Source: Paramecium sonneborni (Eukaryota; Ciliophora; Oligohymenophorea; Peniculida; Parameciidae). From it: a DNA stretch of 64,000 bases. The translations under genes were made by a program, and so were the position numbers. This document shows positions 24,695 to 37,072 of this stretch, in pieces; position 1 is the first letter of the stretch; the number at the start of each line of letters is the position of its first letter. The stretch covers positions 341,179 to 405,178 of the forward strand of contig CAJJDN010000007.1 in assembly GCA_905182985.1 (NCBI GenBank), written 5' to 3'. The notes below the pieces were generated by a model, which was given only the letters and a program-made list of their open reading frames with translations, made no database searches and was not told the origin of the DNA.

Positions 24695-27445
24695 CTAATA
24701 TAAATTTAAAAAATAATTAGTATTCAACTTAAACGTAAAATTGTTTATCTGATATAAATTAAAGTTTAATTGCAACTTAAGTTTAATAAGCTATTTAACT
24801 TATCCAAGATTCTTAATTAGATTAAAAATAAATGATTTGTGATATTCTTACTTAATCTATTTCTTAAAATTAACATTTATCATAAAGAATCGCCATATTA
24901 GAGAGAGAAGAAACAATTTATAAAATTGAATTGATGGAAAAAGCAGATTTTAATTAAGAATTAGAATCTAAATTAACTTAAGCTGTTTCAGATTTTATTG
25001 ATATCATAAAAACAAAAAAAAACTAAATTAAAAATTTATTAAAATAGAAATCTTATCTTAAACAAACACTTAAGTAGGTATCATCTACATGTGATATATA
25101 AATCAACGGACTAGAATTTATTGATGATTAATTTAATGTATTAGAATAAAATGATCTCGAATAATCATAATAAAATTTATAAGAAATAGAATTCTCTCAA
25201 AATTTGTATTAAGAAGATGATATAAAAATTGATGAATAGGATGAATTTGAATATTAATTTACAGATAGAACAAAAAATTTAGAAAATGAAGAATCTAATG
25301 AATCAAAAAATTAATTGGAAAAAATAATAACCTTAAATGAAAGTAAATCATAAATATTTATAATAGATTATTAAAATGGATATTAATAATAGTTTGATTA
25401 AGAGGAAGATAATTAGGATGAAAATGCTTGTTAAAATACTTAAACTAATTAATAGTATAATATCTAATATTCAGACGATTAAAAGACAATTTAATAATAG
25501 GATAAAATTAATCATAAATTAAAAAATTAAAATTAAAATTCTTAAAATAATGAAAAATAAAAAAAATCTTAAAATATTAAGTAAAATGTATCAAAAAATT
25601 TACAAAATAAGGCTGATATAGATAAAAAACAATAATTACCTGATCTTATATAAAGTTTTGATAAAAAATAATCCTAAAACGATAGTAGTTAAAGTATGTC
25701 TACATAAATAAAATAAAATGAAAAAACTTAAAAATAATAAACTTAGTATTCAAAATCTGAAAATTAGTAATAATTAATATACTAAACTTCTAAATAAAAT
25801 TAACAAAAGAAATAATAAGTAGTCTAAGAAAATTTGATAAGTTTAAATTAAAAAAATTAATTATCAGATAAAGATAGAAAAACAACAGGTAAAAGTTTAA
25901 ATTAAGATCAAAATTAAGGACATTAAGTATCTTTAGTTTAAACTAAAGAATAAAGTGAGTAAATTTATTCAATCAATATTAATAATTAAACCACAAAAAA
26001 TAGGAATTTAAAAACATAAAATTAAGATAAAAGTTTAAGTATGACATAAATTGATGAAACAATCTCAGAGGATTTAGATTTTGAATCATCTTAAATAATT
26101 TCAAATAATCCTTAAGGTGAAAGAATTAAATAAGTAATTAATTAATATAAGGATTAATAAAATAAAATAAAAAATAAATTTCACCCAATAGTGCTTGAAC
26201 CTTAGAATTAAAAGAGATTTCGTAGAATCTACAGTTAAAATACAGATTTAGCTAATAGTTTATTGAATGAATTAAAATCTAAAAAAAAACAGAATAAGAA
26301 AATTCAATTCTCTATTTTATAATTATAAAAATTAGTAATACAAATTCTGAGTGATATTTGCAAATAAGCAGAGGGATATAAAATACCATTTCATGTTTGT
26401 ATTTACGATTATTTTAAAAATAAATATGGATTCAAGCAAGTGGCTGAAAAAAAAATTAAATAGGTTTATCAATTTATTTATTATGAAAAAACCAATCATA
26501 TTAAAGCAAAATTGTTAGCCTAATTTTGCTATCTTATTGGTGAAATGGATGAAATAGGATAAAAGTTATTAACTGAGAGTTATTAATTTTTTACATAAAA
26601 AAATGACTTAATTTATGGAAAAGTAGAATTATTATTGAATTATGAATAAGTAAGCGAGTTTTTAAGTGAAAAATCATTTAGATGGCTTCAATAACAGCAA
26701 ATATAATAATTATTACATTTATATAGAAGTTAATAATAAAATAATTAAAGATATTATATAAATCATGATAATTTGTTATTAAAAATATTAGAATGTTATT
26801 ATAGTAACAAAAAAGACTAATAAACAATTTTAGAATCATTATTCAACGCAGCAGATTTGGATGGAAATAAATTAATTGAATTTTCAGAAGTAAACAAAAA
26901 TTATAATAATATAGTTCAAAACTCTACACAGAGCGATTCATTAGGATAAATTATCCAAAACTTAAATATTATAAATATTTACAAATAATGCAGATTTTTA
27001 AGATGAAAATGGTGATAAAATGTTAACTTTATCAAGATTTACCGAAATGTCAATTGAATTAGGAATATTTCAAAAAGAACATGTATTAAAATATAGCGAA
27101 GGAAATGAAGAATTAATAAATAAATGGGAAAAAGAAAAATCAAATATTAAATATAGGTAAAATATACAATTAATTAATTTAAAAAGATTTTTGAGAGCTA
27201 AGAAATATTAAAAAGTTCGCCACACATTCTAATAGTTAGAAAAGGAAATTAAAAATTAAGAGAAGGATAAATAAACAATATTATGGGTAAGTTATAAACT
27301 GTTAAATGAAGAGTCGCAAAGAGTGTTATAAAAGTATTTATTATTAATTAAAAGAAGTTATGAGACTAATCAATGTTTAAATGAATTATTACCATAATTG
27401 AACTTGATTATGTAGAAAAACAAAATTATTGAATAATTAGAATGA
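23201..27445 (+). CDS. Large EF-hand protein, paralogue of the gene at 1-3106
   Basis: Four introns (25 nt near 23502, 22 nt near 23889, 25 nt near 26907, 30 nt near 27155) leave 1380 residues, all in frame. ATG 23201 is chosen because the frame is open and protein-like from there (MHKNYLPEIHQSHSS). The first ~960 residues are Gln/Asn/Asp/Glu-rich and of low complexity, with a poly-Gln tract of TAA codons at 24657-24692. The last ~420 residues match the C-terminal block of the first gene: HVCIYDYFKNKYGFKQVAEK, a canonical EF-hand loop DLDGNKLIEFSE and a degenerate second one. The intron right after that loop is at the same place in both genes. Function is unknown; calcium sensing is inferred. 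Confidence 0.9.
24655..24692 (+). repeat. TAA triplet run coding poly-Gln
   Basis: About twelve consecutive TAA codons lie inside the EF-hand gene. Under code 6 they code Gln; under the standard code they would be a wall of stops. Confidence 0.9.
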
Positions 27446-27507
27446 ATAATAAAATGATTTCTATTTTTGATGATTTTAGTAAATAAAATTAAAATGTAAT
27501 ATATAAA

Positions 27508-28262
27508 TCACTTTTTTGGTTTAGGTAATGTATTTTTATCATCTAAAATGTGTCTTGTATTTTTAGTTAAATTGATTATTGCAGGTTCTTAACCAGATCT
27601 TTCAAAATGATCATCTTGATTTTCTTCTTCTGTATCATCTGATTATTCATTTTCCACACTGATTCTTGAAAGTAGAGGTAACTCAAAATTTCTTTTGAAA
27701 TTATCACTTAATTCAAATCCTTTGTCATCTGTTTCTTCTTCATCAGTACTATGATCCAATTAACCCATTCTCTAAGCACTTTTGATACATTATATATCAT
27801 TTGGAATATATGTATAATCTATGTAAAGAATTGTTTATTTTATTGCCAAGATTATTTCGTATAATCTAAGTTATAAATCTAAAAATACCCATATATTGGT
27901 TTCCAAACTGTTGGATCAAAAAATTTCAGATAAACTTAATGATTTTTTAAATCAATGTTAGGATGGGGAATGTTTGATTCTACATAAATTATAGGAGGAT
28001 TATGGGGATAATTAGTAGTAAAATCTAGGTAAAACTAAAATACTCAAGTTTGATATACTTAGTAATTGTTATAAATAAACGAGCCGATTTTTGGAGATAT
28101 TTATAAATGCAATTTTTCACCATTTGGGATTATCTATATTTAACATGTATTATCATTTAATTCTTGTAGTTTCTCATCAAGAAGATCTTTTGTTAATCTT
28201 TTTAATGATTATTAGGCAAATAAATTTTTATTCTCTTGACTTTTACCAATAAAAAATTACAT
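27508..28262 (-). CDS. UBC-fold (E2-like) protein lacking the catalytic cysteine
   Basis: Introns of 24 and 23 nt leave 235 residues. Residues ~20-150 follow an E2 fold: a YPHNPPIIYVES segment, then HPNI as in canonical E2s, then a WKPIYGLYEIILAI segment matching the W-(S/K)-P...I..(L/I)L stretch after the active site. Where E2 enzymes have the catalytic Cys (HPN...G-x-(I/V)-C-L), this protein reads NHQVYLKF, with Tyr instead. It should therefore not form a ubiquitin thioester and is best viewed as a UEV-like variant. The C-terminal ~85 residues are very acidic (STDEEETDD, DDTEEENQDD). A partner E2 is not visible in this window. Confidence 0.75.
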
Positions 28263-28325
28263 GTCTAATAATTAATAATATTAATATTAACAATAATTTT
28301 ATAAACAAATTTTAATATTATTATA

Positions 28326-31300
28326 TCATTTTAAAGCTGTTACAATGTCTTCTCCACTTAATTAAGATAATCTAACAATTAATTGTTTAACTCTTTTTTC
28401 TAACTAAAATGATTAAATATATTAGATACCTCTTCTGAATTTAAATTAGTAGATGTTAATTGATGCAAAAATGGAATTAAATCGTTCATCAATACAAGAT
28501 ATCTTTCATCTAGTTAATCAATTAATCTATGAATTAACTTAACTATTCCTATTATAATGAATGAACTTGTTTCATTCTTTTTATTAGAATGTCTGCTTAT
28601 AACAGATAATATTTTTAAATGGAAATCCTTCCATTTATAATCATCATTAATTAATTAGAATAAGGCTAAAATAGTTGGAGTAATCCATTCATCAATATAT
28701 TATAAGATTGATTCATATTACTAAACTTTTGGACTATCCAATGTTAATGCTAATGGTTCACTTAATTTTTCAAATTTTTCTGTATCAACAAATTACTCAC
28801 AATCATTTTGACACAAAGAACTTATTGACTATAATATATGTCTATTCAAAAGTAGCTCTAATCTGTAGAACATATCACATTCATCATTTGCTCTTTTTTA
28901 AAGTTCTATAAATATAAATTATAATTTTACTTGCTTATTTTGGAGTTTCATAGAAAATATTATGGAATGTTTGTAATTCATTTACTATAGCATCCCATAT
29001 ATATGAATAATATTTAGTAAAGTATTTACCCAATTTATCACTAATCTAAGTTGATAGTCTAAAAAATTATATTCTTCTATATTTAGTAAAATTATAACCA
29101 ACTTATTGTAATTGTTTTCTTGACCAAGAAATTAAATTGCTAAATAATTTCTTAAAAGCAACATCATTTATTTTTAATACAATCTCAATATATGATTAAT
29201 TTATTTAATATTCTAATTTATCAGCATCGAATATCCCATTTTTTTATTCAGAATCGATATATAATTCTCTTGAATAATCAAAAATTAATTAAATTTCCCT
29301 ATTTAATTACATATATTATTCACAAATCAATTCTGACTAGCATTTTTATATTAATTATGCTAAATTATCTACACAATTAAAAACTACAAAAGATTTTAAT
29401 TTTATTGATTAATTTATAATACTATTTATATATACATCTAAATGAACTCTGTTTTCAATATTATCCAAAATGCATTAAAAGCCTTATTTATCACTTTCTA
29501 TCAAATATAAAACTGAGATTTCAGTCAAATGTTATTTACTTATTAATCCTTTGAATGATTTAATTAAAGCATAAGATGTATTCATCAAAATAAGTTTATT
29601 TGAAACTTTATGAATTATTTGTTCATTATTATACATAAATTCATTATTATCTAATTTTATTATATTTTCTTCCTAACAGAGAAGTTTAATAAGTAAATCA
29701 ATAACTTAATTTAAATCATTTAGATATGGGTATTAGTCAATCTATGAAATTAATGAATATAGATTTAAAACCAACGATTAATCTTACTCATTTAAAGAAT
29801 CAATTAGTTTAATTAAAATTGACATTATTTCTTACCCTTATTATTGCAATTATTTTTGAATGAATGGTATTGAATACAAGTAATTTAATAATAAAAGCAT
29901 TTCTGTTGAAAAATTTGGAGTAGGTAAACTTATTTCAATAATTATCTATGAGACTAATTCTCTTATTAATTATATTTGTTGTTTTTAAATTTTAATTAAA
30001 TCTAACCTTAAAATATCATTAAAAGCTTATAAAAGTATACGTGAGACACTTTTAATTGAGATACAATTCTTAATCAAAGGAACTAATGTTTCAATTTTCA
30101 TTGAATGAATCAAAGATGTTCTAATTCTTTCACTTAAAGCTTTTAATTTTGAGTGACCAAAAACATTAGAAAATTTAGATATATGAACAATTAAACTTTT
30201 TAATTAGCTTGCTTACTATAAATTTAAATCACTCTATATTAAATAATTTGATAATTATCTTTACAAATCCTCAACTAATTCTAATAATCTCAAAAGAGAA
30301 AGCTTTATTTTAATTGGTTTCAATTATCCTCTTAAAGATTAACCTACTTTTTTAATGCAAGCCTCTAAATTAGGAGTTTAAAGTTGAGTTAATTTTTGAT
30401 TCAATTTAATTTATAAAATTTATTAATGTCTTTATGTTCTATAAAATAAAGACTCCGCTAAAGCTGTTGCAATATTTAATTTAATTTAAGGCGAAAATTT
30501 ATTTATTTATTCTTTGAATAATTGAATAAAATCATTTGGAAAATAATAAGTAGATAAAATATATGTAATTATCCACCATTATTCCTAAGAAAACAGTCCA
30601 AAATTCTACAAAATCTATTAATTAACATCCATAGTGGAAGTTATTGATATCAATTAAGATATAAAAAAAGCAAATATGCATTAATTAAAGTATTTTATAT
30701 TGTGATTCTAAAATTACTCAATTATAATACGATAGAATAGTAAAGTATTATTCTTTCCATATGTATTGATATCTGGATATGTTAAAGATTGAAATGCAGA
30801 TTTGCATTTATTTATTTAAGTATGCTTCGTAATTAATCTTATACAACTAGAAATTGCAGAATAATTAATTTATAAACTTAGATCTAAATTTTATTCTAGC
30901 ACTTATTTTAAAAGTGAAGAACATTCTTCTAATAAATTAATTTAATGATGATCTAAATAATCATATATAATTTGAGAAATTAAAATGATTTGAGTTGGTT
31001 AAACAATATTTAACTTGAAGCATTTTCTTATTGATTCTATATTAATGTGTTAAATATTAGCTCTTAATAAATCAACTAAATGTGTTAATATATCTAAGTT
31101 AGGAGTTTCTAACAAGCTTATAATTAAATTAAAATCTAAATCCTCTTAGACAACTATTTGTTTGTTTTTTAAATTATTAGAGTAAACAAAAATTATCATC
31201 TAAGTTCTTAATTCTGCACTAAATATATTGGCTTAATTGATATATTCATTTATAACTTCACAATAATCCTTTGGCAATTTAAATAAAGTTTTCTTAAGAA

Positions 31301-33824
31301 ATGTAAAGTCTAATTATTCTTGTCGATTCTTTATATTACCATAATATTATAAAATATTAAGATAACTTGAAATAAAATCATTCTTAAAATGATTCTCAAT
31401 AAATTTAATAAGAGTCGTAATTTTATCTTATTTAATCTGTTGCTTCGTTTTAGTTAATGTACTACATATTGATTTTAATTATCGGTATCTTAGATCATCA
31501 AAATTTTCTAAATAAAGAGTTTACAATTCTAAAAGAGCATCTTAATCTTTTAAATTTCCAAGAGTTTTTGTAAAATTGGCTTCTTTTCTATTTTTTATCA
31601 ATTATCCAATAGTTAATTACAAAAGTTATTATGAAAAGTTAGTCTTTTAAATTTTAAGATTATTTTTAAAATTTTCTTTTAATTCTGCTAATAATTACAG
31701 ATAAAGTTCTTATTAATCAATCTTTAAATCATCATAAATTAAAAATAGCTTAAATACAAAGTTTAGATTTCGACTTGATTAATGTAATAATACCTTCAAA
31801 GTTCCAATATGATTTAAATCATTATTAAAAAATATTTCAGGATCAATATCGATGGACTTTAAATATTTGATACTGAGAGGATTTTCTAAATTTAATAATT
31901 AAATGATTTATAATGATTGCATCATTTTAGCAATATATTAATCATCTTCTGGATATAAATTAATAAAGTTTTATAATCTTTATTCTTCTTATAATATGTA
32001 ACATAATTCAATTTATAATTGTTTATAAATAATCAATTAGGAATTATGATTATTTTATAAAATTGATTTAATTAATAATTCATCTGATTATTTAATTAAT
32101 CTTAATAGTTATTCTTTATTTTAAACTTGCTTAATAACTTAATGTTATTTTATTAATTCATTGATTATATCAATTTTAAAATGTACACTAAGCAGCAATA
32201 ATGATTCAAGTATGTTTGAGTCAACTTATTTAGAATGAGTATAATAAAGTATATATTAGAGATTTTAAAAAATTTCTCTATTATCACTTTGATCTGAAAT
32301 ACAATTTATTAATTAATAGAGTTTATTTGTATTAAACATAATTGCTTGTGGAAATTGAGTTTCTGCAATTTGCAAACATTGATTTAAAATTTTAATAAAT
32401 TAAATCTTTTTAGATTTTATAAAGTAGTGAAATGAATCCTCAATAATATTAACTAATGTTCCAATAGAAAGATCAGGCTCTTTCTAAGTTAATTATTTAA
32501 TAACATTTTCAGAATTATTAAATGTTAAATTGATTTGGTTAGATTTAGGAAATAAGTGTTTATATTAAGTATCTTAAAGATAAGGTCTAACAACAGATAT
32601 AATTTAATCATGCATAATAGAAACAAGCGAATCTAAGAAATGATTGTCATTTTTTGTTAAGAGATGTTTCAAATAAAATATTAATTAATGTAATGGTTTT
32701 TCTGGTATTTAAGTATCCTTTAATTATTTAATGATTTCAATTAAAAGTAAACCATTATTAAAATATTTGGATAGATCTTTACTTAATAATTTTAATGAAG
32801 TTTCATAAGTAGTTTTGATGCCAAATTAATAAAATAATATGGCTAGATCTAAAAGGTTATCATTATTTTAAATTTAGACATAAGTCCATTAAGCTGTATT
32901 TTCAATTTGATTTTCGGTTAACAAAACTTTAGTTGGATCAAATAATTGTAGATTAAATATAAGATATGCAAATGATTTATTTTCATCATTACCATTTTCA
33001 AGACATAAAGCTAATAATTTACCAAAAGAACTTCTTAATTAATCCATATATCCGGATGTAACTTTTAAGTCTTACAAAATGGTATAAAGAAATGCTAATT
33101 AATTTGGTTATCTTAATTTAATATTTAAAATTTCTTCTTCTGTATATAAGTAATCTTAGACTGTAAAAACAATTTCTTCCTGTACTTCAACTTTAGAGAG
33201 TAACAAAGATTAATAATCTATAATTTTCTTTAGGATTCTATAATCTAGTTACATTTATCTAATAAGGAGATCTCTTTAAATAGTTTAACCTCTACTAATT
33301 GGTTCATACAAGAATGCCCACATGGAATTTCTAAATTATAAATAAAGAGATACCTTTATTAATCTACTAAGTTTTATAATAATCTAACATATAACTTAGT
33401 GTTATGATAAACTAAGAAATAGATAATAACTTCATCTACTAAATATTCATGAATCTTATAGTTTCTTAATAGATATTCCATTGATGCATGTGTACCCTCG
33501 AAAGTCCAATATTAAGACATTAATAACAAACATTATCTAATCTCTTTATCTAAATCAGAATTCTGTATTTTTGTTTATAACTGTCTTGATATACCTACAA
33601 ATAATTATAATTGATAAACCTTTGTGTTAAACATTGAATAAAGACTCTTAGAATCTAGAGAATCGATTATCAATTTATGTTAATTTATTGATACCTTTAC
33701 AACCTTAATAATAGATTGTATCTAAATCTGTCTAAGCACTCACTTATTATGTATAGAGAAGTGAAGCATATTGTTTTTGTTGATGTTGTAATTATCCTAA
33801 TTAAGAACTTAAAGATTATGCCAT
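28326..33824 (-). CDS. UTP10: U3 snoRNP protein UTP10 / HEATR1
   Basis: The start MAQSLSSQLGQLQHQQ resembles the UTP10 N-terminus. Residues ~60-210 match the conserved U3snoRNP10/HEATR1 domain: GINKLTQIDNRFSRF..SLF, ISRQLQTKI, SMEYLLRNYKIHEY, YHNTKLYVRLLQNL and RGQTIQRDLL. These correspond to the human HEATR1 features around QTKAVNKQLDE, CLEWLI.RF.IH.YN and YHETR.FVR..QLL. The rest is leucine-rich helical repeat sequence (HEAT-like) with many micro-introns. The C-terminus (DLIPFLHQL...EDIVTALK) fits the family end (IPFLSELLED...). The 5.5-kb span predicts roughly 1700-1750 residues, close to yeast Utp10. The family acts in the nucleolus in 18S pre-rRNA processing. The start lies 19 nt after the upstream gene's stop. 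Not every intron was mapped. Confidence 0.85.
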
Positions 33825-33843
33825 TAATTAAAATATAAAATTA

Positions 33844-34632
33844 TCAAAATGAACTTAGACTTCTATCAATTCTAATACATGCATCATCCATCAATTACAT
33901 TAAATTATTAGTCATAATTTATCTTTCTTTCTTCTCATCTTACAACATTAAGGACAAGTTCTAATGCACATCATTTATCATATCAAATATTTTATTTTCC
34001 TTTTGTCTTCTAAGACTAGATTCAGAAGATATATAGTTTTTAAGTTAAAATAGATTTTGTTCTAATTCACCCTCTATTTACTCAAAGGATTGAATTCTAC
34101 TAGTCATAATATTCATTTACCTTTGTTCTCTTTCTGTTTCTAGAACATCTTCAATCTAATTAAATGAATCAGCTATCATTTATAATTTATTCTGAATATC
34201 AAAATCATATTGAGATTCATTTCTTGATATCTAATCTTAAAGATGGTTCCAATCAAGTAGATGATCAACCCTTTTCTCCATATCCTATGTTTATTAATTT
34301 TACTGTTGTAGACTCTTATCTAAAGTATTCTTAATGTTTTCATATGCTTTTGATGATTTATGATTATATTCTTGAGTCAAATGCTCCTAAACATTTTGGT
34401 TCAAAGTATTTATTGAATCTTATAATTATTTGATTTCGCTATTATTAACCGTTAATGCTTGTTTTTCGATTTATTTCATTTTTTCTTGAAGTTGCTATAG
34501 TCTGTTTGCTTTTTGATTATCAACTTCTGATGATATTCTTCTCCATTTTTCAGAAATCATCTTTATTGTATGAGATGAAGCTGTTTATTATTATGCTTAG
34601 GCTACATTCTTTCTAGATTATTGCAACAGCAT
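33844..34632 (-). CDS. SF-assemblin (striated fibre protein)
   Basis: An intron-less frame of 262 residues. After a short Gln/Ala/Ser head, the segment KMISEKWRRISSEVDNQKANR is followed by an almost unbroken coiled coil (QEKMKQIEK, LETEREQRQMN, LRRQKENKIFDMI, LLQDEKKERQ types of heptads) and a short tail. Head, rod and length match SF-assemblin/beta-giardin proteins. These build the striated rootlet (kinetodesmal fibre in Paramecium) attached to basal bodies. UTP10 starts just 19 nt downstream on the same strand. Confidence 0.85.
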
Positions 34633-35227
34633 TATTGATAAAATTTATTTTTATGTTAAAATAACAGTGTATTTTAATTCAATACAAAAGATGTTTTATA
34701 AATATTAGATTATCTCTTCTAAGTCATCAATTTTTTATTGTATTTTCAATATTTATAATTATTTTCTATTTGACAACTTAGAAAATTGAAATTATTTATA
34801 TTAATTCCTTTAATAATATGGATATTTGAAAAGAATAATTACAAACTGAATATCAACAAATCGATATAAATTAATATTAAAACAAGAATATGAGATTAAA
34901 ATAATAACAATGATGAGAAATTAAAATAACTCAAAAATTATATATTTTAAATATTAATTAGAACAAAAGATAACCTATAGATAATAATTGTAGGTGTATT
35001 CTAGTTTTTTATAGTAAAAATATATAATAAATAATATAATTATATTTAAGAATATACAATGATTTAGATTTGATATATATTATAATTGAAGAATTTAAGT
35101 TAAAATGGTATAAATTTGATATAAATGTAAAAAATGTTAAAAAATTTGTAAAAAAGAGATTAAATAGAATAGAATAATTTAAAATATAGATATTTATTAA
35201 TTTTATAATAAAAATGTGTTGATTTTA
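34633..35227. other. Intergenic region, nothing recognised
   Basis: About 600 nt of very A/T-rich DNA between the SF-assemblin start and the end of the SAM synthetase gene. TGA is frequent in all frames. No RNA gene, repeat or protein-like segment is seen. Confidence 0.6.
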
Positions 35228-36541
35228 TCATAAATTTTGTTATTATTATTCTGCTTTGTGAGTTTTCCAAGCAGATAAATTGATAATTTTAGGTTATTCC
35301 CAAGTGAATTCAGGTTCATTTCTACCAAAATGTCCTCCTGAGGCAGTTTTAGCATAGATTGGTCTTCTTAATTTTAATTCTCTAATAATAACACCAGGTC
35401 TAAGATCAAAATTATGTTAGACAATATCAGATAAATCATCATCATCAAGTCCTTCTGTACTAGTTCCATAAGAATTGACACATATAGATAATGGTTCACT
35501 AATTCCAATTCCATAAGCAACTTAGATCATAACTCTTTTGCATAATTTAGATGCTACAAGTGATTTAGCTACCCATCTAGCAGCATAAGCAGCACTTCTA
35601 TCAACCTTAGTAGGGTCTTTACCAGAGAAAGCTCCTCCTCCATGACCACCCCATCCACCATAAGTATCTACTATTATTTTACGTCCTGTTAATCCAGCAT
35701 CACCATATGGACCTCCTACAGTAAATGCTTTAGATGGATTTAAATGATATTTAGTTTATTCATCAACATATTTTTATGGTAATACATGTCTAAAATCAAT
35801 AGAATATTTTTAGATACTTTAACACATGTTCATGTAATTCTGTTTCTATCTCACTATGACTTATTTTTTCATCATGTTATTAAGAAATTAATACGTTATG
35901 AATCCTTACAGGATGAAATGAAGAATCTTCTCTTTTATATTCTATTGTCACCTACACTTTTGCATCTGGTCTCATCCATGGACATATTTCACTTGTTCTA
36001 CATTCCTAAAGTCTTGAAATCAATCTATTGCATAAATGATGTGTTAATGGCATTAATTCAGGGGTCTCATCAGAAGCATATCCAATCATTAATCCTTAAT
36101 CACCTGCACCAATTTCATCCTCATGTTTTGCTCCTACTACTGCTTAATTTATCTCTTATGATTATTAATCTAATGATACTATTACTGATGCATTTCTATA
36201 ATCCAATCCCTTATCTTATATATAACTATTCTATAAATACTTATATTATCATAGCCAACTTATTTTATTGCTTCTCTCACAATAGTCTCATAAGGTACTT
36301 AAGCATGAGTTGTAATCTCACCAAATACCATTACAAGAGAGTTTTTACATGCTGATTCACAAGCAACTTTCGAGTTTGGATCTTATTCTAAACATGCATC
36401 CAATACACTGTCACTAATAAAATCACATAATTTATCTGGATGACCTGCACTTACACTTTCTGATGTAAAAAGAAAATGACCCTTTGGTAAATTAAATTTT
36501 GCTTTTTTAGTTTGCTATTTATTGTTTTCCTCCTGTTGCAT
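35228..36541 (-). CDS. S-adenosylmethionine synthetase
   Basis: Two introns (26 nt GTATTTATAG...TAAG, 28 nt GTATCTAAAA...TTAG) leave 419 residues, slightly longer than the usual ~390 because of an N-terminal extension ([15 protein letters not shown]). Family signatures are all present: [16 protein letters not shown], the GAGDQG ATP motif, [21 protein letters not shown], the [19 protein letters not shown] loop, and a C-terminal IRELKL..PIY..TA..GHFGR. The enzyme makes SAM from Met and ATP in the cytosol and supplies all methylation reactions. The start is about 530 nt from the divergent coronin gene. Confidence 0.97.
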
Positions 36542-37072
36542 TTTCCTTTAACACAATTAAAATATTAATTATATTTTTCCTTAATTTAAATCAACCCTTT
36601 TATATGCCCATCAACGTCATTCTTAACAATTGTTTAAATTTCTTATTATAATTTGATTTACATTTAATTAATGTTTCCTTATTTTAGAAAACTAATTAAT
36701 AAACTATCAATTATTTTATACAATAATTCTTTATTACTTGAGGTTTTACTCATTTTCTATTATTTTATCGATTGTTTTCTATTTTATTAAATTAATATTA
36801 TAAATTTCTTAGATCCAAATCGAATAGATCACAATTAGTATTAAAAATGATTCAATTTTTTAAAAATAATTGGTTTGATCTATATAATAATAATAAAATT
36901 CTATAAAAATAAAGAAAGAATATTTTTTGAAGATTTAGTATAAAGAAAATCATTGAGTTTAATTATCATAACTTTTAATATTGATTATTTAATAAGTACT
37001 AATGATTTTTGTGTTTATTAGAAATCTTAATACCATGTTTTATTAATAAATAAATATATATAAAGATATTTA
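36542..37072. promoter_or_regulatory. Divergent intergenic region (SAM synthetase / coronin)
   Basis: 531 nt of A/T-rich spacer between two divergent start codons. It must contain both promoters. No open protein-like frame, RNA gene or repeat is visible. Confidence 0.5.

Noticed and set aside
35786..36355. Plus-strand frame of about 190 codons that is open even under the standard code
   Set aside because: It lies antisense within the SAM synthetase gene, whose motifs are certain. The frame is a by-product of the codon use on the other strand.
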